Source: Meandrina meandrites (Eukaryota; Cnidaria; Anthozoa; Scleractinia; Meandrinidae). Taken from it: a stretch of DNA of 64,000 nt. Below the pieces are notes generated by a model. That model ran no database searches. It had not been told where the DNA came from and worked only from the letters and a program-made list of their open reading frames with translations. Numbering within the stretch: position 1 is the first letter of the stretch; every line of letters begins with the position of its first letter. This document shows, piece by piece, positions 47,436-57,700 of this stretch. The DNA is taken from positions 35,654,137 to 35,718,136 of the forward strand of contig OY855905.1 in NCBI GenBank assembly GCA_963693305.1, given 5' to 3'. The position numbers were made by a program, and so were the translations under genes.

Positions 47436-47795
47436 GTGTGTTTTGGACATCACACTGGAATGAACCAACAGATAATCGCAGGCAAAGTCAAAAGTAGTGG
47501 GCAATTTGTGCAAAACGTTTCGCGTGACAATTATTTAAACAATTCATCGATGCATGTACGGAGAGCAGCTGCGCCACTATCAAAAATGGTGGAAGATGTC
47601 GTTGAATTTTTAGAAAACGAAAAACTGTGCAAGCCTAGCATTAGTAGCACAGAACTGCGGCAAAGGCTACTGCTCAACGGCATCGTTCATCATGTTGATC
47701 GTGACCTACCGTGTTTTCGGTTACATGTAAACAACAAACGTTCAAAGACAAACAGAAACATTATCCCATGCATTGCGTTTTATTTTATAGCATAA
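47436..47795 (+). pseudogene. transposase N-terminal fragment (HTH-like), inside the TIR element
   Basis: A 119-codon frame that begins after a likely frameshift; the upstream frame from ATG 47348 runs to a TAG just after TDNRRQSQK. Residues about 45-80 (VRRAAAPLSKMVEDVVEFLE... then STELRQRLLLNGI) resemble the second helix-turn-helix of paired-like DNA-binding domains found in Tc1/mariner-type transposases. No DDE domain follows, so the element is non-autonomous. I am unsure of the family. Confidence 0.45.
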
Positions 47796-48055
47796 AAACG
47801 TTCTTGTGAGAGCTAGAGATTGTCTGTAAATGCAAAGCCAATAAAGGTTTGTTTAATTCCAATTGTATACTAACGTTTCCTTTACGTATATATACACTGA
47901 TCCTGATCGTGGCGGCGAATATTATTTATTATTCTATCGAATTTGAAAACCCAAGACTGATTTTGCTTGTTCTTAAAAATTTAGGATCGAAAGTAACCAA
48001 TCAAATAAAAGGCAAGTTTCCTGAGAGGTCCGCATCTGTTTGTAACGTTGTTGAC

Positions 48056-48067
48056 AGTTCAAATTTT
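48056..48067. repeat. 12 bp target-site duplication, left copy
   Basis: AGTTCAAATTTT is found here and at 51913-51924. The uninterrupted left TIR of the host element contains the same word once (reverse complement AAAATTTGAACT near 47202-47213), which proves the duplication came from insertion. Confidence 0.9.
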
Positions 48068-48249
48068 TAAAAATATTGAAGGACCGTAGCCAGGGTTAAA
48101 CATATTAAAAATTTAAAGACGATCTCTGGCTAAAAATATTTAAAAAGTACGAGCTTTCGACTGTTTGAACTACAGTCTTCAACGGGTAAAAAAGAATGAC
48201 GAAATATGAATATAAATGTGTAAGAATAAAAAAGAATGGACTATGTAAA

Positions 48250-48876
48250 TTAATTATGAATGTGTGTAAAAAGAATGTTGTATTGCCCAGGGAGTGGGCA
48301 GGAATTGTTATCAGCATTTGGAGTGACCATGGAATGCCACGATTCTAGTGTTTTTCTTGTTCGGAAGCTGCCTTTGTCGATTACGGAGGCGTTATTAAAG
48401 TCAATGGAATGGTCATGGGACCATGCATGGTTCGCAATTCTGGAGCCTTTAGCCGCTGTTTTTACATTTCTTAAATGTTCTTTTCTTCGCGTGTTAAATG
48501 CTCTGCCAGTTTCACCAATGTAACACCACGAACAGTCGGCGCAAGGAATTTTGTAAACAACGTTGGTTTGTAAATCCGGAGCAGGGCGAAACTTCGGGGC
48601 CGGGAACTGCTGTTGTAGAGTGTTCATTGGCTTATTTGTGACCGAGATATCATACTTCTTCAAGACGCGGGTCAAGGGCTCAGTTACACCTTTGATATAT
48701 GGAAGGGACGCGAAAGACTTGCGTGACTCAGTAGATTCGACTAAATTGAAAAACATTCCAACAAGTTCCTCAGGGGATAAATTTGGCGGTGGTCGAGTTT
48801 TTTTGGTCTGTAAATCGTGGATAAGTTTTGACGGATAGCCATTAGACTCCAGCGCTGCGTAAACATGATTAACCAA
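48250..48876 (-). pseudogene. 5'-truncated Penelope-like ORF, C-terminal 206 residues with GIY-YIG domain
   Basis: From the third residue on, this frame is identical to residues 604-809 of the full ORF at 49336-51765. It is cut off upstream by the inversion junction near 48873 and has no RT domain, so it is not a working gene. Its start codon is created at the junction. Confidence 0.9.
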
Positions 48877-49187
48877 CGTTGTTTACAAAATTCCTTGCGC
48901 CGACTGTTCGTGGTGTTACATTGGTGAAACTGGCAGAGCATTTAACACGCGAAGAAAAGAACATTTAAGAAATGTAAAAACAGCGGCTAAAGGCTCCAGA
49001 ATTGCGAACCATGCATGGTCCCATGACCATTCCATTGACTTTAATAACGCCTCCGTAATCGACAAAGGCAGCTTCCGAACAAGAAAAACACTAGAATCGT
49101 GGCATTCCATGGTCACTCCAAATGCTGATAACAATTCCTGCCCACTCCCTGGGCAATACAACATTCTTTTTACACACATTCATAATT
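48877..49187 (+). pseudogene. second partial Penelope GIY-YIG coding piece (pseudo-LTR)
   Basis: The plus-strand sequence from the junction to the stop near 49187 repeats the last part of the ORF (CYIGETGRAFN through the C-terminus) and is followed by the same 3' tail as the full copy. It lies directly upstream of the full copy, as pseudo-LTRs do. Confidence 0.85.
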
Positions 49188-49335
49188 AATTTACATAGTC
49201 CATTCTTTTTTATTCTTACACATTTATATTCATATTTCGTCATTCTTTTTTACCCGTTGAAGACTGTAGTTCAAACAGTCGAAAGCTCGTACTTTTTAAA
49301 TATTTTTAGCCAGAGATCGTCTTTAAATTTTTAAT

Positions 49336-51765
49336 ATGTTTAACCCTGGCTACGGTCCTTCAATATTTTTACGTATTCGCCAAGAGGCTGGGCAGAAAGC
49401 CCTTTCACTCGCCCGACGATTGGAAAAAACCACGTTCAAATTAGAAGCACATCATCGTCACCTCCACTTCACTCACAAGGCATTGGATTACCAATTAGTT
49501 CCTAAATCGCTGAGATTTAAACCACCAGGCAGTCATCCTATCTTCCAACGAATAATGGATCGCGCCAGTAAACATTGCTTACGAGCAAGAATATCCATCT
49601 GCCATGATCACATCAAAACATCAAAGAACACCATTGAGAACACCAAACGAGAACTATCTTCTCTCGTCCACGAGGAAACCTTTTTGACCTTACTATCATT
49701 TTTGAAGAACAGAGCCAGCACTTTCCACAGTAACATCGACAATAGACATGCGAAGAAAATTGCGAACTTGAAGCCTACGCGTAATCAGTCCATCATCGAC
49801 AAAAACAACTGGGTAGTGAACCTTTCGAGTAAACCTCTTTCACCAGAAGAACGATCTCTCTTGGAAAAAGGTCCGAAGTTCGCCCCAACTCCAACGACCA
49901 TTCCACACAAGAACATCGTAGCTGAAATCGAAGCGGCTATCCGTCACCTTCCTGATGTTTCAAAAGATGCTGTAAGAACGACATCTGCCGCCATTCTCCA
50001 CAGGGCACGACTGCCAGTGCACAACAACGTCTCAAAACAAGAAAGAAGAGCTTTAAACGATCTTAAGAAAGATCAGTCCAGAGTCATAATGAAGGCGGAT
50101 AAAGGAAACTGCTTTGTCGTCATGGACAAATCAGACTACGACAACAAGATGGAAACCCTACTCAATGACAGAAACACCTATGAACTTGTTTCTACAGCTC
50201 CCTTCCGACGAATTGAACGTAATCTAAATGCAATGTTACTTTCTTTAAAGAAACAGAAAAAGATAGATGAGCCAACCTATCGAAAGCTCCACTCGACTGA
50301 TGGCACACCCCCAGCTATTCGAGGTTCTATTAAACACCACAAAGAGGGAAACCCTCTGAGGCCCATCGTCACCTGCATTGGTTCAGCACTTTACAATACA
50401 TCCAAATTCCTGACAGACATCCTTTCCCCGCTACAAAACCGCAACGGATATTCGGTTTCTAACTCCTTACAGTTTTCCAACGAAGTGTCTGACATCAGGA
50501 TCAACGACGATGAAGTCTTGGTTTCTTTTGACGTTGTTTCACTATTTACTGCAATCCCTGTAAACAAAGCGTGTGACTACATCAAGAAAAAACTGGAAGA
50601 TGACACATCTCTCCTCTCCAGGACAAATCTAAACATCAGTGACATTGTTTCTCTGCTTAACTTCACTTTGTCGAACAACTATTTCGTCTTCAACGACAAA
50701 ATCTACAAACAGATTCACGGATGTGCCATGGGAAGTCCTGTCAGTCCCGTTGTGGCCAATCTCTGCATGGAAGATATCGAGGAATCTGCTATCAATGCGT
50801 CACCTGTTGCACCTAAAATTTGGAAACGTTACGTTGATGACAGCTTTTGCATCATTAAAAAGAATGGAGTTACAGCCTTCCATGACACCCTCAATTCAAT
50901 AGACACTAACATTTCTTTCACCATTGAACAAGAATGCAATGGAAAAATCTCTTTCCTTGACACATTGGTTTCTCGCAGCAATGGAGCAATTTCTGTGGAT
51001 GTCTATAGAAAACCGACACACACAGACAGATACTTAGATTTTAATTCCCACCATGACAAAAAACACAAAGAGAGCACGGCAGCAACCCTCCTACATAGAG
51101 CGTTGAATTTACCTAACACATCTGAAGGGAAAGAACGCGAACTTAATCATGTTTACGCAGCGCTGGAGTCTAATGGCTATCCGTCAAAACTTATCCACGA
51201 TTTACAGACCAAAAAAACTCGACCACCGCCAAATTTATCCCCTGAGGAACTTGTTGGAATGTTTTTCAATTTAGTCGAATCTACTGAGTCACGCAAGTCT
51301 TTCGCGTCCCTTCCATATATCAAAGGTGTAACTGAGCCCTTGACCCGCGTCTTGAAGAAGTATGATATCTCGGTCACAAATAAGCCAATGAACACTCTAC
51401 AACAGCAGTTCCCGGCCCCGAAGTTTCGCCCTGCTCCGGATTTACAAACCAACGTTGTTTACAAAATTCCTTGCGCCGACTGTTCGTGGTGTTACATTGG
51501 TGAAACTGGCAGAGCATTTAACACGCGAAGAAAAGAACATTTAAGAAATGTAAAAACAGCGGCTAAAGGCTCCAGAATTGCGAACCATGCATGGTCCCAT
51601 GACCATTCCATTGACTTTAATAACGCCTCCGTAATCGACAAAGGCAGCTTCCGAACAAGAAAAACACTAGAATCGTGGCATTCCATGGTCACTCCAAATG
51701 CTGATAACAATTCCTGCCCACTCCCTGGGCAATACAACATTCTTTTTACACACATTCATAATTAA
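49336..51765 (+). CDS. Penelope-like retroelement polyprotein: reverse transcriptase + GIY-YIG endonuclease
   Basis: An 809-residue uninterrupted frame. The N-terminal ~200 residues are basic and helical. The RT spans about 245-570: KADKGNCFVVMD (253-264), FDVVSLFTAIP with catalytic D399, HGCAMGSPVSP (461-471), and YVDDSF with D501-D502. A linker follows, then a C-terminal GIY-YIG nuclease from about 705: VVYKIPC, CYIGETGR (719-726) and the conserved R732/H735 region. The nuclease nicks the target and primes cDNA synthesis. All visible catalytic residues are present, so the copy may be active. Upstream is its pseudo-LTR; the ATG overlaps the junction where the tail of the previous copy ends, so transcription would have to come from the pseudo-LTR. 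Retroviral homology is not involved. Confidence 0.93.
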   Translation: MFNPGYGPSIFLRIRQEAGQKALSLARRLEKTTFKLEAHHRHLHFTHKALDYQLVPKSLRFKPPGSHPIFQRIMDRASKHCLRARISICHDHIKTSKNTIENTKRELSSLVHEETFLTLLSFLKNRASTFHSNIDNRHAKKIANLKPTRNQSIIDKNNWVVNLSSKPLSPEERSLLEKGPKFAPTPTTIPHKNIVAEIEAAIRHLPDVSKDAVRTTSAAILHRARLPVHNNVSKQERRALNDLKKDQSRVIMKADKGNCFVVMDKSDYDNKMETLLNDRNTYELVSTAPFRRIERNLNAMLLSLKKQKKIDEPTYRKLHSTDGTPPAIRGSIKHHKEGNPLRPIVTCIGSALYNTSKFLTDILSPLQNRNGYSVSNSLQFSNEVSDIRINDDEVLVSFDVVSLFTAIPVNKACDYIKKKLEDDTSLLSRTNLNISDIVSLLNFTLSNNYFVFNDKIYKQIHGCAMGSPVSPVVANLCMEDIEESAINASPVAPKIWKRYVDDSFCIIKKNGVTAFHDTLNSIDTNISFTIEQECNGKISFLDTLVSRSNGAISVDVYRKPTHTDRYLDFNSHHDKKHKESTAATLLHRALNLPNTSEGKERELNHVYAALESNGYPSKLIHDLQTKKTRPPPNLSPEELVGMFFNLVESTESRKSFASLPYIKGVTEPLTRVLKKYDISVTNKPMNTLQQQFPAPKFRPAPDLQTNVVYKIPCADCSWCYIGETGRAFNTRRKEHLRNVKTAAKGSRIANHAWSHDHSIDFNNASVIDKGSFRTRKTLESWHSMVTPNADNNSCPLPGQYNILFTHIHN

Positions 51766-51832
51766 TTTACATAGTCCATTCTTTTTTATTCTTACACATT
51801 TATATTCATATTTCGTCATTCTTTTTTACCCG

Positions 51833-51860
51833 TTGAAGACTGTAGTTCAAACAGTCGAAA
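51833..51860 (+). ncRNA. hammerhead-like core in the Penelope 3' tail (also at ~49255-49282 and, inverted, ~48158-48185)
   Basis: TTGAAGA, then a CTGT/ACAG stem with a 7 nt loop, two unpaired bases, and GAAA. It departs from the consensus at the first base (T for C) and by the two extra bases before GAAA. All three copies of the tail share it. Hammerhead ribozymes are established in pseudo-LTRs of Penelope-like elements; this may be a degenerate or variant form. Confidence 0.4.
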
Positions 51861-51912
51861 GCTCGTACTTTTTAAATATTTTTAGCCAGAGATCGTCTTT
51901 AAATTTTTAATA

Positions 51913-51924
51913 AGTTCAAATTTT
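51913..51924. repeat. 12 bp target-site duplication, right copy
   Basis: AGTTCAAATTTT, matching 48056-48067, followed directly by the remainder of the host element's right TIR. Confidence 0.9.
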
Positions 51925-52194
51925 GTTGCTAATCTTTTGTTTACGTTCTAGAACGTTATTGGTCCGTTGCTAAAAAATGTCCCTATCCTTTGTTTTCAAT
52001 TAACACTGTGATTGGTTAATTTTGTTCAGGGTGCCCCGGTTCGAGTAGTCGCACTGTAATAGTTTTTTTTGTAGACTTATTATCACTTTGTCTTTCATGA
52101 TCACAATCAATTTTTTTCTTTTTTCCAAGTTATATTAAGTAATGTAAAAATGTAGATGTAGACTGAAGGTTGATTGCTTGAGGTAGGATGTCAA

Positions 52195-52315
52195 ATGGGA
52201 CAAGCGGGTCTTCGCGGGACGCGAGGACCTAATCTGCGCGGAGAGCCTGCTCGGACTCAGCGAGGACCGACGGAGGACCGACGAGGACCGACACGAGGTC
52301 CACGAGGACCCTGGT
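52195..52315. repeat. GC-rich imperfect CGAGGACC repeat upstream of the BAK-like gene
   Basis: CGAGGACC or a one-base variant occurs about seven times between the end of the transposon and the BAK-like ATG. This block is much richer in G and C than its surroundings and lies 70-190 bp upstream of the start, so it is probably in the promoter or 5' UTR. Confidence 0.6.
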
Positions 52316-52386
52316 TTCTGGATGACAACTTCCGCTGGACAACTATATTGTCGGCTCAGCGGTTCGTGAGTCGGTGGTTTTGAAAA

Positions 52387-54774
52387 ATGGCTTCAGGTGG
52401 TGAAGAGTCTAGCAGAAATAACCAGGAAATTCAGCCTGAAGAAGACGAAATAGCTGTCGTACAAGACACCGAAGGGGTTTTCCGACATTTTATGTTCCTA
52501 CGTTTTCAGAATGAGACGCAAAGAGACGAAGAACTGGGCGAAATGAACAGCCCTTCGGCAAGCGCACGTCCAGACGCTCTAGAAGAGCTGCGTTCTTGTA
52601 ATGACGTTCATCCATTTTCACAGCATGTTCCTGTTATTGGTAGACGCCTGGGAGAGATAGGCGATGAAATAGATGCTAAATACAAAGACCAATTCAAGGA
52701 TATGATCGATTCATTAAGCCTTACGCCTGCAACGGCATACGAGACTTTTGCCGCTGTGGCTCGAAGGCTGTTTCGCTCAGGAATTAACTGGGGAAGAGTA
52801 GTCGCTTTACTTTGTTTCGGCTACGAAATTGCCGTGACTGTCATACGCAAAGGATTCAGTGGGAGTTTTCTCCGGAGAATCATACGATTTGTGGTGGATT
52901 TTATATTCAATGAAAGAATTGCTCGCTGGATCGCTCAGCACGGAGGATGGGTAAGATGAGATTGTTTCCCACATAATTATAAAATATCGCTTCCTTGATA
53001 TTGAGGGTTGCATGAATTTAGCTAATGACTTTTGCTAAATCTGCAACAAACTCGTCCCTCGTTTGACTTAATTAAAGAAACATTGGCTTTGACACTCGTT
53101 ATTTCATCACCGCCATTTTATACTGATTTGTCTGGTAAATAATTCCTTACACAAGCCGTTTGTACTGTGTGACCAAGTTGTCACTTCCTCATCCATTTAG
53201 CTCCACACCTCTAAGTCTATGATGACAATGCAGTTTGTTTACCAAAACTCAGTGTGAAGCCATGTTAGTTTATCGTGTTGTTGATTATTTCTCAAATGTT
53301 TAATGTGGTCAATCTTCATAATCAATGTCATTGACTCCAAGTTGAACCTTGACAGATGCAAGTATTTCCTGAATTGTTTTTGTTTCTTACTTTTTAATGC
53401 ACTTGATGATTGTGAAAAACAATGTCAAGGCCATGGATTAACCAGGTGTAAAGGTGATATATAGAAGTGATACAAAATGTTACAGTCACACTGAAAACAC
53501 AGAAAGGATGAAGTTTGGAGGTTTAACTTTCTGTTATAGTAAGCCATATGCATAACATTGATAAATTCATAATATGACTCTTAACATGTAGTTAATGGAA
53601 AATTCAAGTGGGGAAATTGGGAGACTAGAGTGAATGAATGTCTCAGAAAACATATTAAAACTACATAGAAACAGGAAAAATTTCACATGTGACTTGGGAC
53701 TTGTGGTCTGTGCACCAGAGTAGACAAGTCCAATTTAGTCACTTAGCAGAATTGATAAGTTAGAATGAAACTGCTGTGTTGCATCAGCAAGCACATATGT
53801 AAGTGGAGCATTCTTTAAATTCATGCTGATAAGTTGAACATTAGTCCTCAAGCTGTTAGATCAAAATAAAGGATAATTTGTAGATCAAGTGTTTGTCTTT
53901 ATAGCTGAGTAGGGAGTTATGCTATTACAGGAAGTGTTGTTGTGTACTCTTCTTTCATGCTGTTGGCACTTCCTTACATGTTTCACAGCAGCAAAACATG
54001 GTTAAGACTGCATTTTTTGTTAACTATTAATAATGCTGTCATTTTATGAATCAAATTAAGACTGTAATCTAATTATGCCTTGTGTTGTTAAAAAACACTC
54101 AAAAAGTAATGAGTTCATTGCAGTTTCTGTTTCCCTCTACACTTTTTTCATACTGTTGTGTACTTTACAACAAAGAAAAAGAACAAAGCATGGTTACAAT
54201 AAATAAATATATTTTTTTAATAATAATAATTATAATGATAGTAATAATAATACCAGTTTATGTAGTATATAATACCAGTTTATATAGCATAGTTCTTAAA
54301 GTTCACAGCACTTTACAGTAATGCACATACATCATAAAACATAATTAAATTAATTAATGACTATAAATGCATGTATGTACATAATACCTCATAAGCTAAT
54401 AGTAAAAAGTAAAACCTAAAGAGAATAAGTAACCTTGAATAACTATGTTTTAGATTCCTTTTATCAACTGAGTTGCTAAGCTTGACTTGAAAATGAAGGG
54501 AATGGCTTTGGTTTCCACTTTTAATAAAGATTTATAAACAATAAATTCTGTCAAATTTGACAGCACCAGCCATAAATGTTCATTCAGAAGTTGAAAGCTC
54601 TGTTATCTGTGATTACTGCTAGTTATATTGTGCATTTGTTTTTAATTTTGAGATTTTGTTCCTCCACAGAGAGCTGTTTTAGATTTTCGGCTGTCGGAGC
54701 CCAGCTGGTACACTGTTGGTATTGTGCTCATGTTAGGAACCATGGCTGCTTTCCTTGCTGCAAGGAAGACATGA
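52387..54774 (+). CDS. BAK1: BAK-like proapoptotic BCL-2 family protein, 2 coding exons
   Basis: Effector of mitochondrial outer-membrane permeabilisation. Exons 52387-52950 and 54670-54774 join in phase 0 (GT donor at 52951, CAG acceptor at 54667-54669) to give 222 residues, close to the usual BAK length. BH3 is at about 81-96 (IGRRLGEIGDEID, with the L-x3-GD core), BH1 at about 131-147 (SGINWGRVVALLCFGYEIA), and BH2 at about 178-188 (IARWIAQHGGW). The second exon supplies a C-terminal membrane anchor (WYTVGIVLMLGTMAAFL) followed by ARKT. BH1/BH2 wording is nearer BAK than BAX. The N-terminus is acidic and long, without BH4 that I can identify. AATAAA at 54778-54783 follows the stop by three bases. 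The ATG has a good context (AAAATGG). Confidence 0.93.
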
Positions 54775-54789
54775 AATAATAAATGATAA

Positions 54790-57700
54790 TTACTTTTACT
54801 AGTTAATATTTTGCCACTCTATATAACTTGGAGAGTCTGAACACCAGCTGTTGGAAAATGAGCTGTGATTGGTAGGTGGTTTCCAATGGCAACCATCAAG
54901 CAATCATAGCTCACATAATTGTTATCCAGTAGTCTTTGTTTGCTAGTCTCCCAAAGTTTCCATAGTGATAAAATTGCATCGCATAGATGGAGAGATCAAT
55001 TAAATGTGTATGGCCAAAGTTTTGTGGAAATTTAAATTATTGTTATATCAGATACGACTCAAAGTGCACCGTAACTTAAGCCATCGACTCCTGGAGTTTT
55101 TAGAAAAAACTGCAAATTAGATCGAAACTATTGAAAACATCCCTCAAGCAACCTCAAAACCTTGCTTGCCACTAGTATTGTGTTTTAAGATATTTTAGCT
55201 CAGGCATGCACAGAAATCAAATTTTTGAGTTTCAGAAGTGGAGGAAAGGCCAATGCTTGTCACAGTGACAGGTGTCTTAGAGCATTTCAGGTGTCAATGG
55301 ATACTGTAACTTGTTGCTTTCAATCCAAGATTCTGTTATAATAATGTTTTAGAACAAGAGTGAAAATGAATGATGAAATTTGTAAATTACAGCATAGAGT
55401 AGAAAATCAGTAATTTGTAATATTCCATTTGTAGTCAATATGCTTTCTTCAAACATTTCAAGACATACATGTTTGATCAGCTTGAGCTTACCTGTAATAA
55501 GTTTTGCCGTACACTTAAAGATGAAACTGATACCAACTTTTGCATGTTTTATAACAATATTTTACAATTTTAGAATTTAAATCTTCGCCTGAAATCTGAA
55601 TAGCGTACCGGTACTTATAAATTGAAGGCTAAGATTGCACTGGCAGAAAATATTGAGCTTTTAATTCGTCTTAATTTAATTTTGGTGGTCTCTTCAAAAG
55701 TGTTTATGTTAGAATCTACTACAGACCACAACCTTATAATTTCAGTAATGAAAAGAAAATACTAATAATTATGCACTTTCTTTGCAGTGTAATTGTGCAT
55801 TGTAGAACATGGATAAAAGTTGATTCAATCATTTTCAGTGGCAAAAATCAAACTTTCTGAGAGTTAAAACTGGTGGAGTGATTTCATTTAACCCGTGAAA
55901 CAATATCCAACAGTTAGTGCATAATAGTCAAAACTAAACAAGAAAACAGTGGCATTAATGCCTAATAGTATCTATCCTGTCTATCCATCCTATCCATCCT
56001 AACTATTTCACTGGCTTAGTAAAATCACTTTAAAAGGATATCTGCTGGAGTAGATGTTCATTTTGTGACTATAGTGTAGTATTAGTATTTTTTTTAATAT
56101 GGAGAGCAAGGCTGTGCTCTAAGAAAAATTACAAGGAGCCCAAAGGTTCCAAACTATGAGATCCAGGGTGCCCAGGATAAAGCTTATATGAAGGAAATAT
56201 GATTATCTGGTCGCCCAAAGGGAAAAATTAGTCACCTGAGGCACCCGGGCACCCTTAGAGCACAGCCCTGGAGAGTTTTTAAAGTTTATTCACATGGCAC
56301 AGCTCACTCAGACTCGCAAACGATGCTACTCAGTGACAAAGTACAAACAATCAATGTGAATTAATCGGTAGTAATGTACAGATTAGCTGAAAAATAAAAA
56401 TAATAGCCTACAACCAAGTACTGGTACCACATCACATGTTTTCTAAGACACTCAAGAAATTTGAGAGTAGGAGTTTATGTGGTATATGACCATTTACTAT
56501 GCCTTTCAATAAGATACAAACTCTTCCGCTTAGAACTCAGCTAGCAGCTGCATTTTTCCGCTGCTGTTAATAAAATTTAGCAGAGACCACAGGGTACCTC
56601 AAAGCAGTTTAAAGTTTCATCCCTGGGTTTGTCTGTTTCTTTTTCCCAGGGTCCAATTTTAAGGCTCAGTATTATTGTGCTTTTAACAGCAGCAAAGAAA
56701 CAAATTTTACGAGAAACATAACACTTTTTAGTGTCACAAACATGTTTTGACAGATGCATCTGCTATCTTTAGTGCAATTTGAACAAGGTGAAAAATAAAT
56801 TAATAGTAAGAAAATTACCATAATAATAGTAATAATAAGAGTAGTAACAATAGTGACAAAATTTAAATGGAAAGTTTTAAATTAACGTGATGGACTTGTG
56901 TGCTAAGTGTTGGTTTCTCCCAACGGATATGAAGCGCTTCTTTGATCTTGCATATGACATGCATTGAAGAGGCCTTCATGGATCGATAATGTCAAAATTG
57001 GCCAGTGAGCATACTGAGCAGCAGGTTTACTATTTATACTTTATTTTTCACCTTGTTCAAATCGCAGTGAAGATGGCAGATTCACCTCTTGAAACATGTT
57101 TGTGAAACTAAAAAGCATTTGTATTTTTTTGTTAATGATATATTTATTAAAATACATTAATAATAATTTTTTATGGTACAGTACTGTAATAACTGAAATC
57201 TTTTTACTTTGAGCACTGAAACCTGCAAAAAGCATTTTTGTAAGTCTCATATCCTAAAAGCCATTTGCACTATGCAAGATTAATATAATAATAATACAAT
57301 ACTGATATACATATATCAAAGTATGATCCATACTACTAATATTGAAGAAACAAATACATACAAAAGTTCTTTAATTTTGAAACATGTTTTTCGTTGTAAA
57401 ATATAACAGTTAAGGCTAAAAAATTTTAGAACTTCAAAATGTCAACAAAAATGTTTCGGCTTATACTCTTCATCTGATAGTTTTTACATTATTGCACTTT
57501 TGATTTTTAAACATTTAATAATTTTTTGGCCTTAACAAATGGTTAATCAGTTGGTTGTAAACTTTGATTTCCTTTTGTATTTATATGATGGAGTGAAAGG
57601 TTGTACAGGATCAATATTTTTTTATTATTATTTTGGTTTGTATTTTTTTTGGTTTTTGTTTGTTATATTTGTGAGAAACTGTATTGGTGATAAAATTGAA

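Larger units (their letters stand above)
48068..51912 (+). mobile_element. Penelope-like element, complex insertion: inverted partial + tandem partial + full copy
   Basis: Three pieces lie between the 12 bp duplications. (1) 48068-48873, minus strand: a 5'-truncated copy equal to the last ~770 bp of the full copy, plus about 40 bp of the element's 5' end. (2) 48874-49334, plus strand: a 461 bp partial copy (pseudo-LTR). (3) 49335-51912: a full copy. Frames shared by the copies translate identically, so the insertion is recent. This arrangement, with a ~40 bp extension at one end, is the known architecture of Penelope-like elements. Confidence 0.92.
47074..52056. mobile_element. TA-flanked DNA transposon with ~230 bp TIRs, interrupted by a Penelope insertion
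   Basis: The element starts CAGTGCGACTACTCG and ends CGAGTAGTCGCACTG, with TA at 47072-47073 and 52057-52058. Its left TIR (about 47074-47302) is matched by a right TIR in two pieces: about 47978-48067 and 51913-52056. The gap between these pieces is the Penelope-like insertion. Without it the element is about 1.13 kb. TA flanks and CAGT-type ends suit the Tc1/mariner/IS630 superfamily, an inference supported weakly by the HTH-like open frame inside. Confidence 0.85.

Noticed and set aside
52174..52383. Arg/Gly/Pro-rich 69-codon frame upstream of BAK
   Set aside because: It is produced by the CGAGGACC repeat and overlaps the probable promoter/5' UTR; it ends in TGA just before the BAK ATG.
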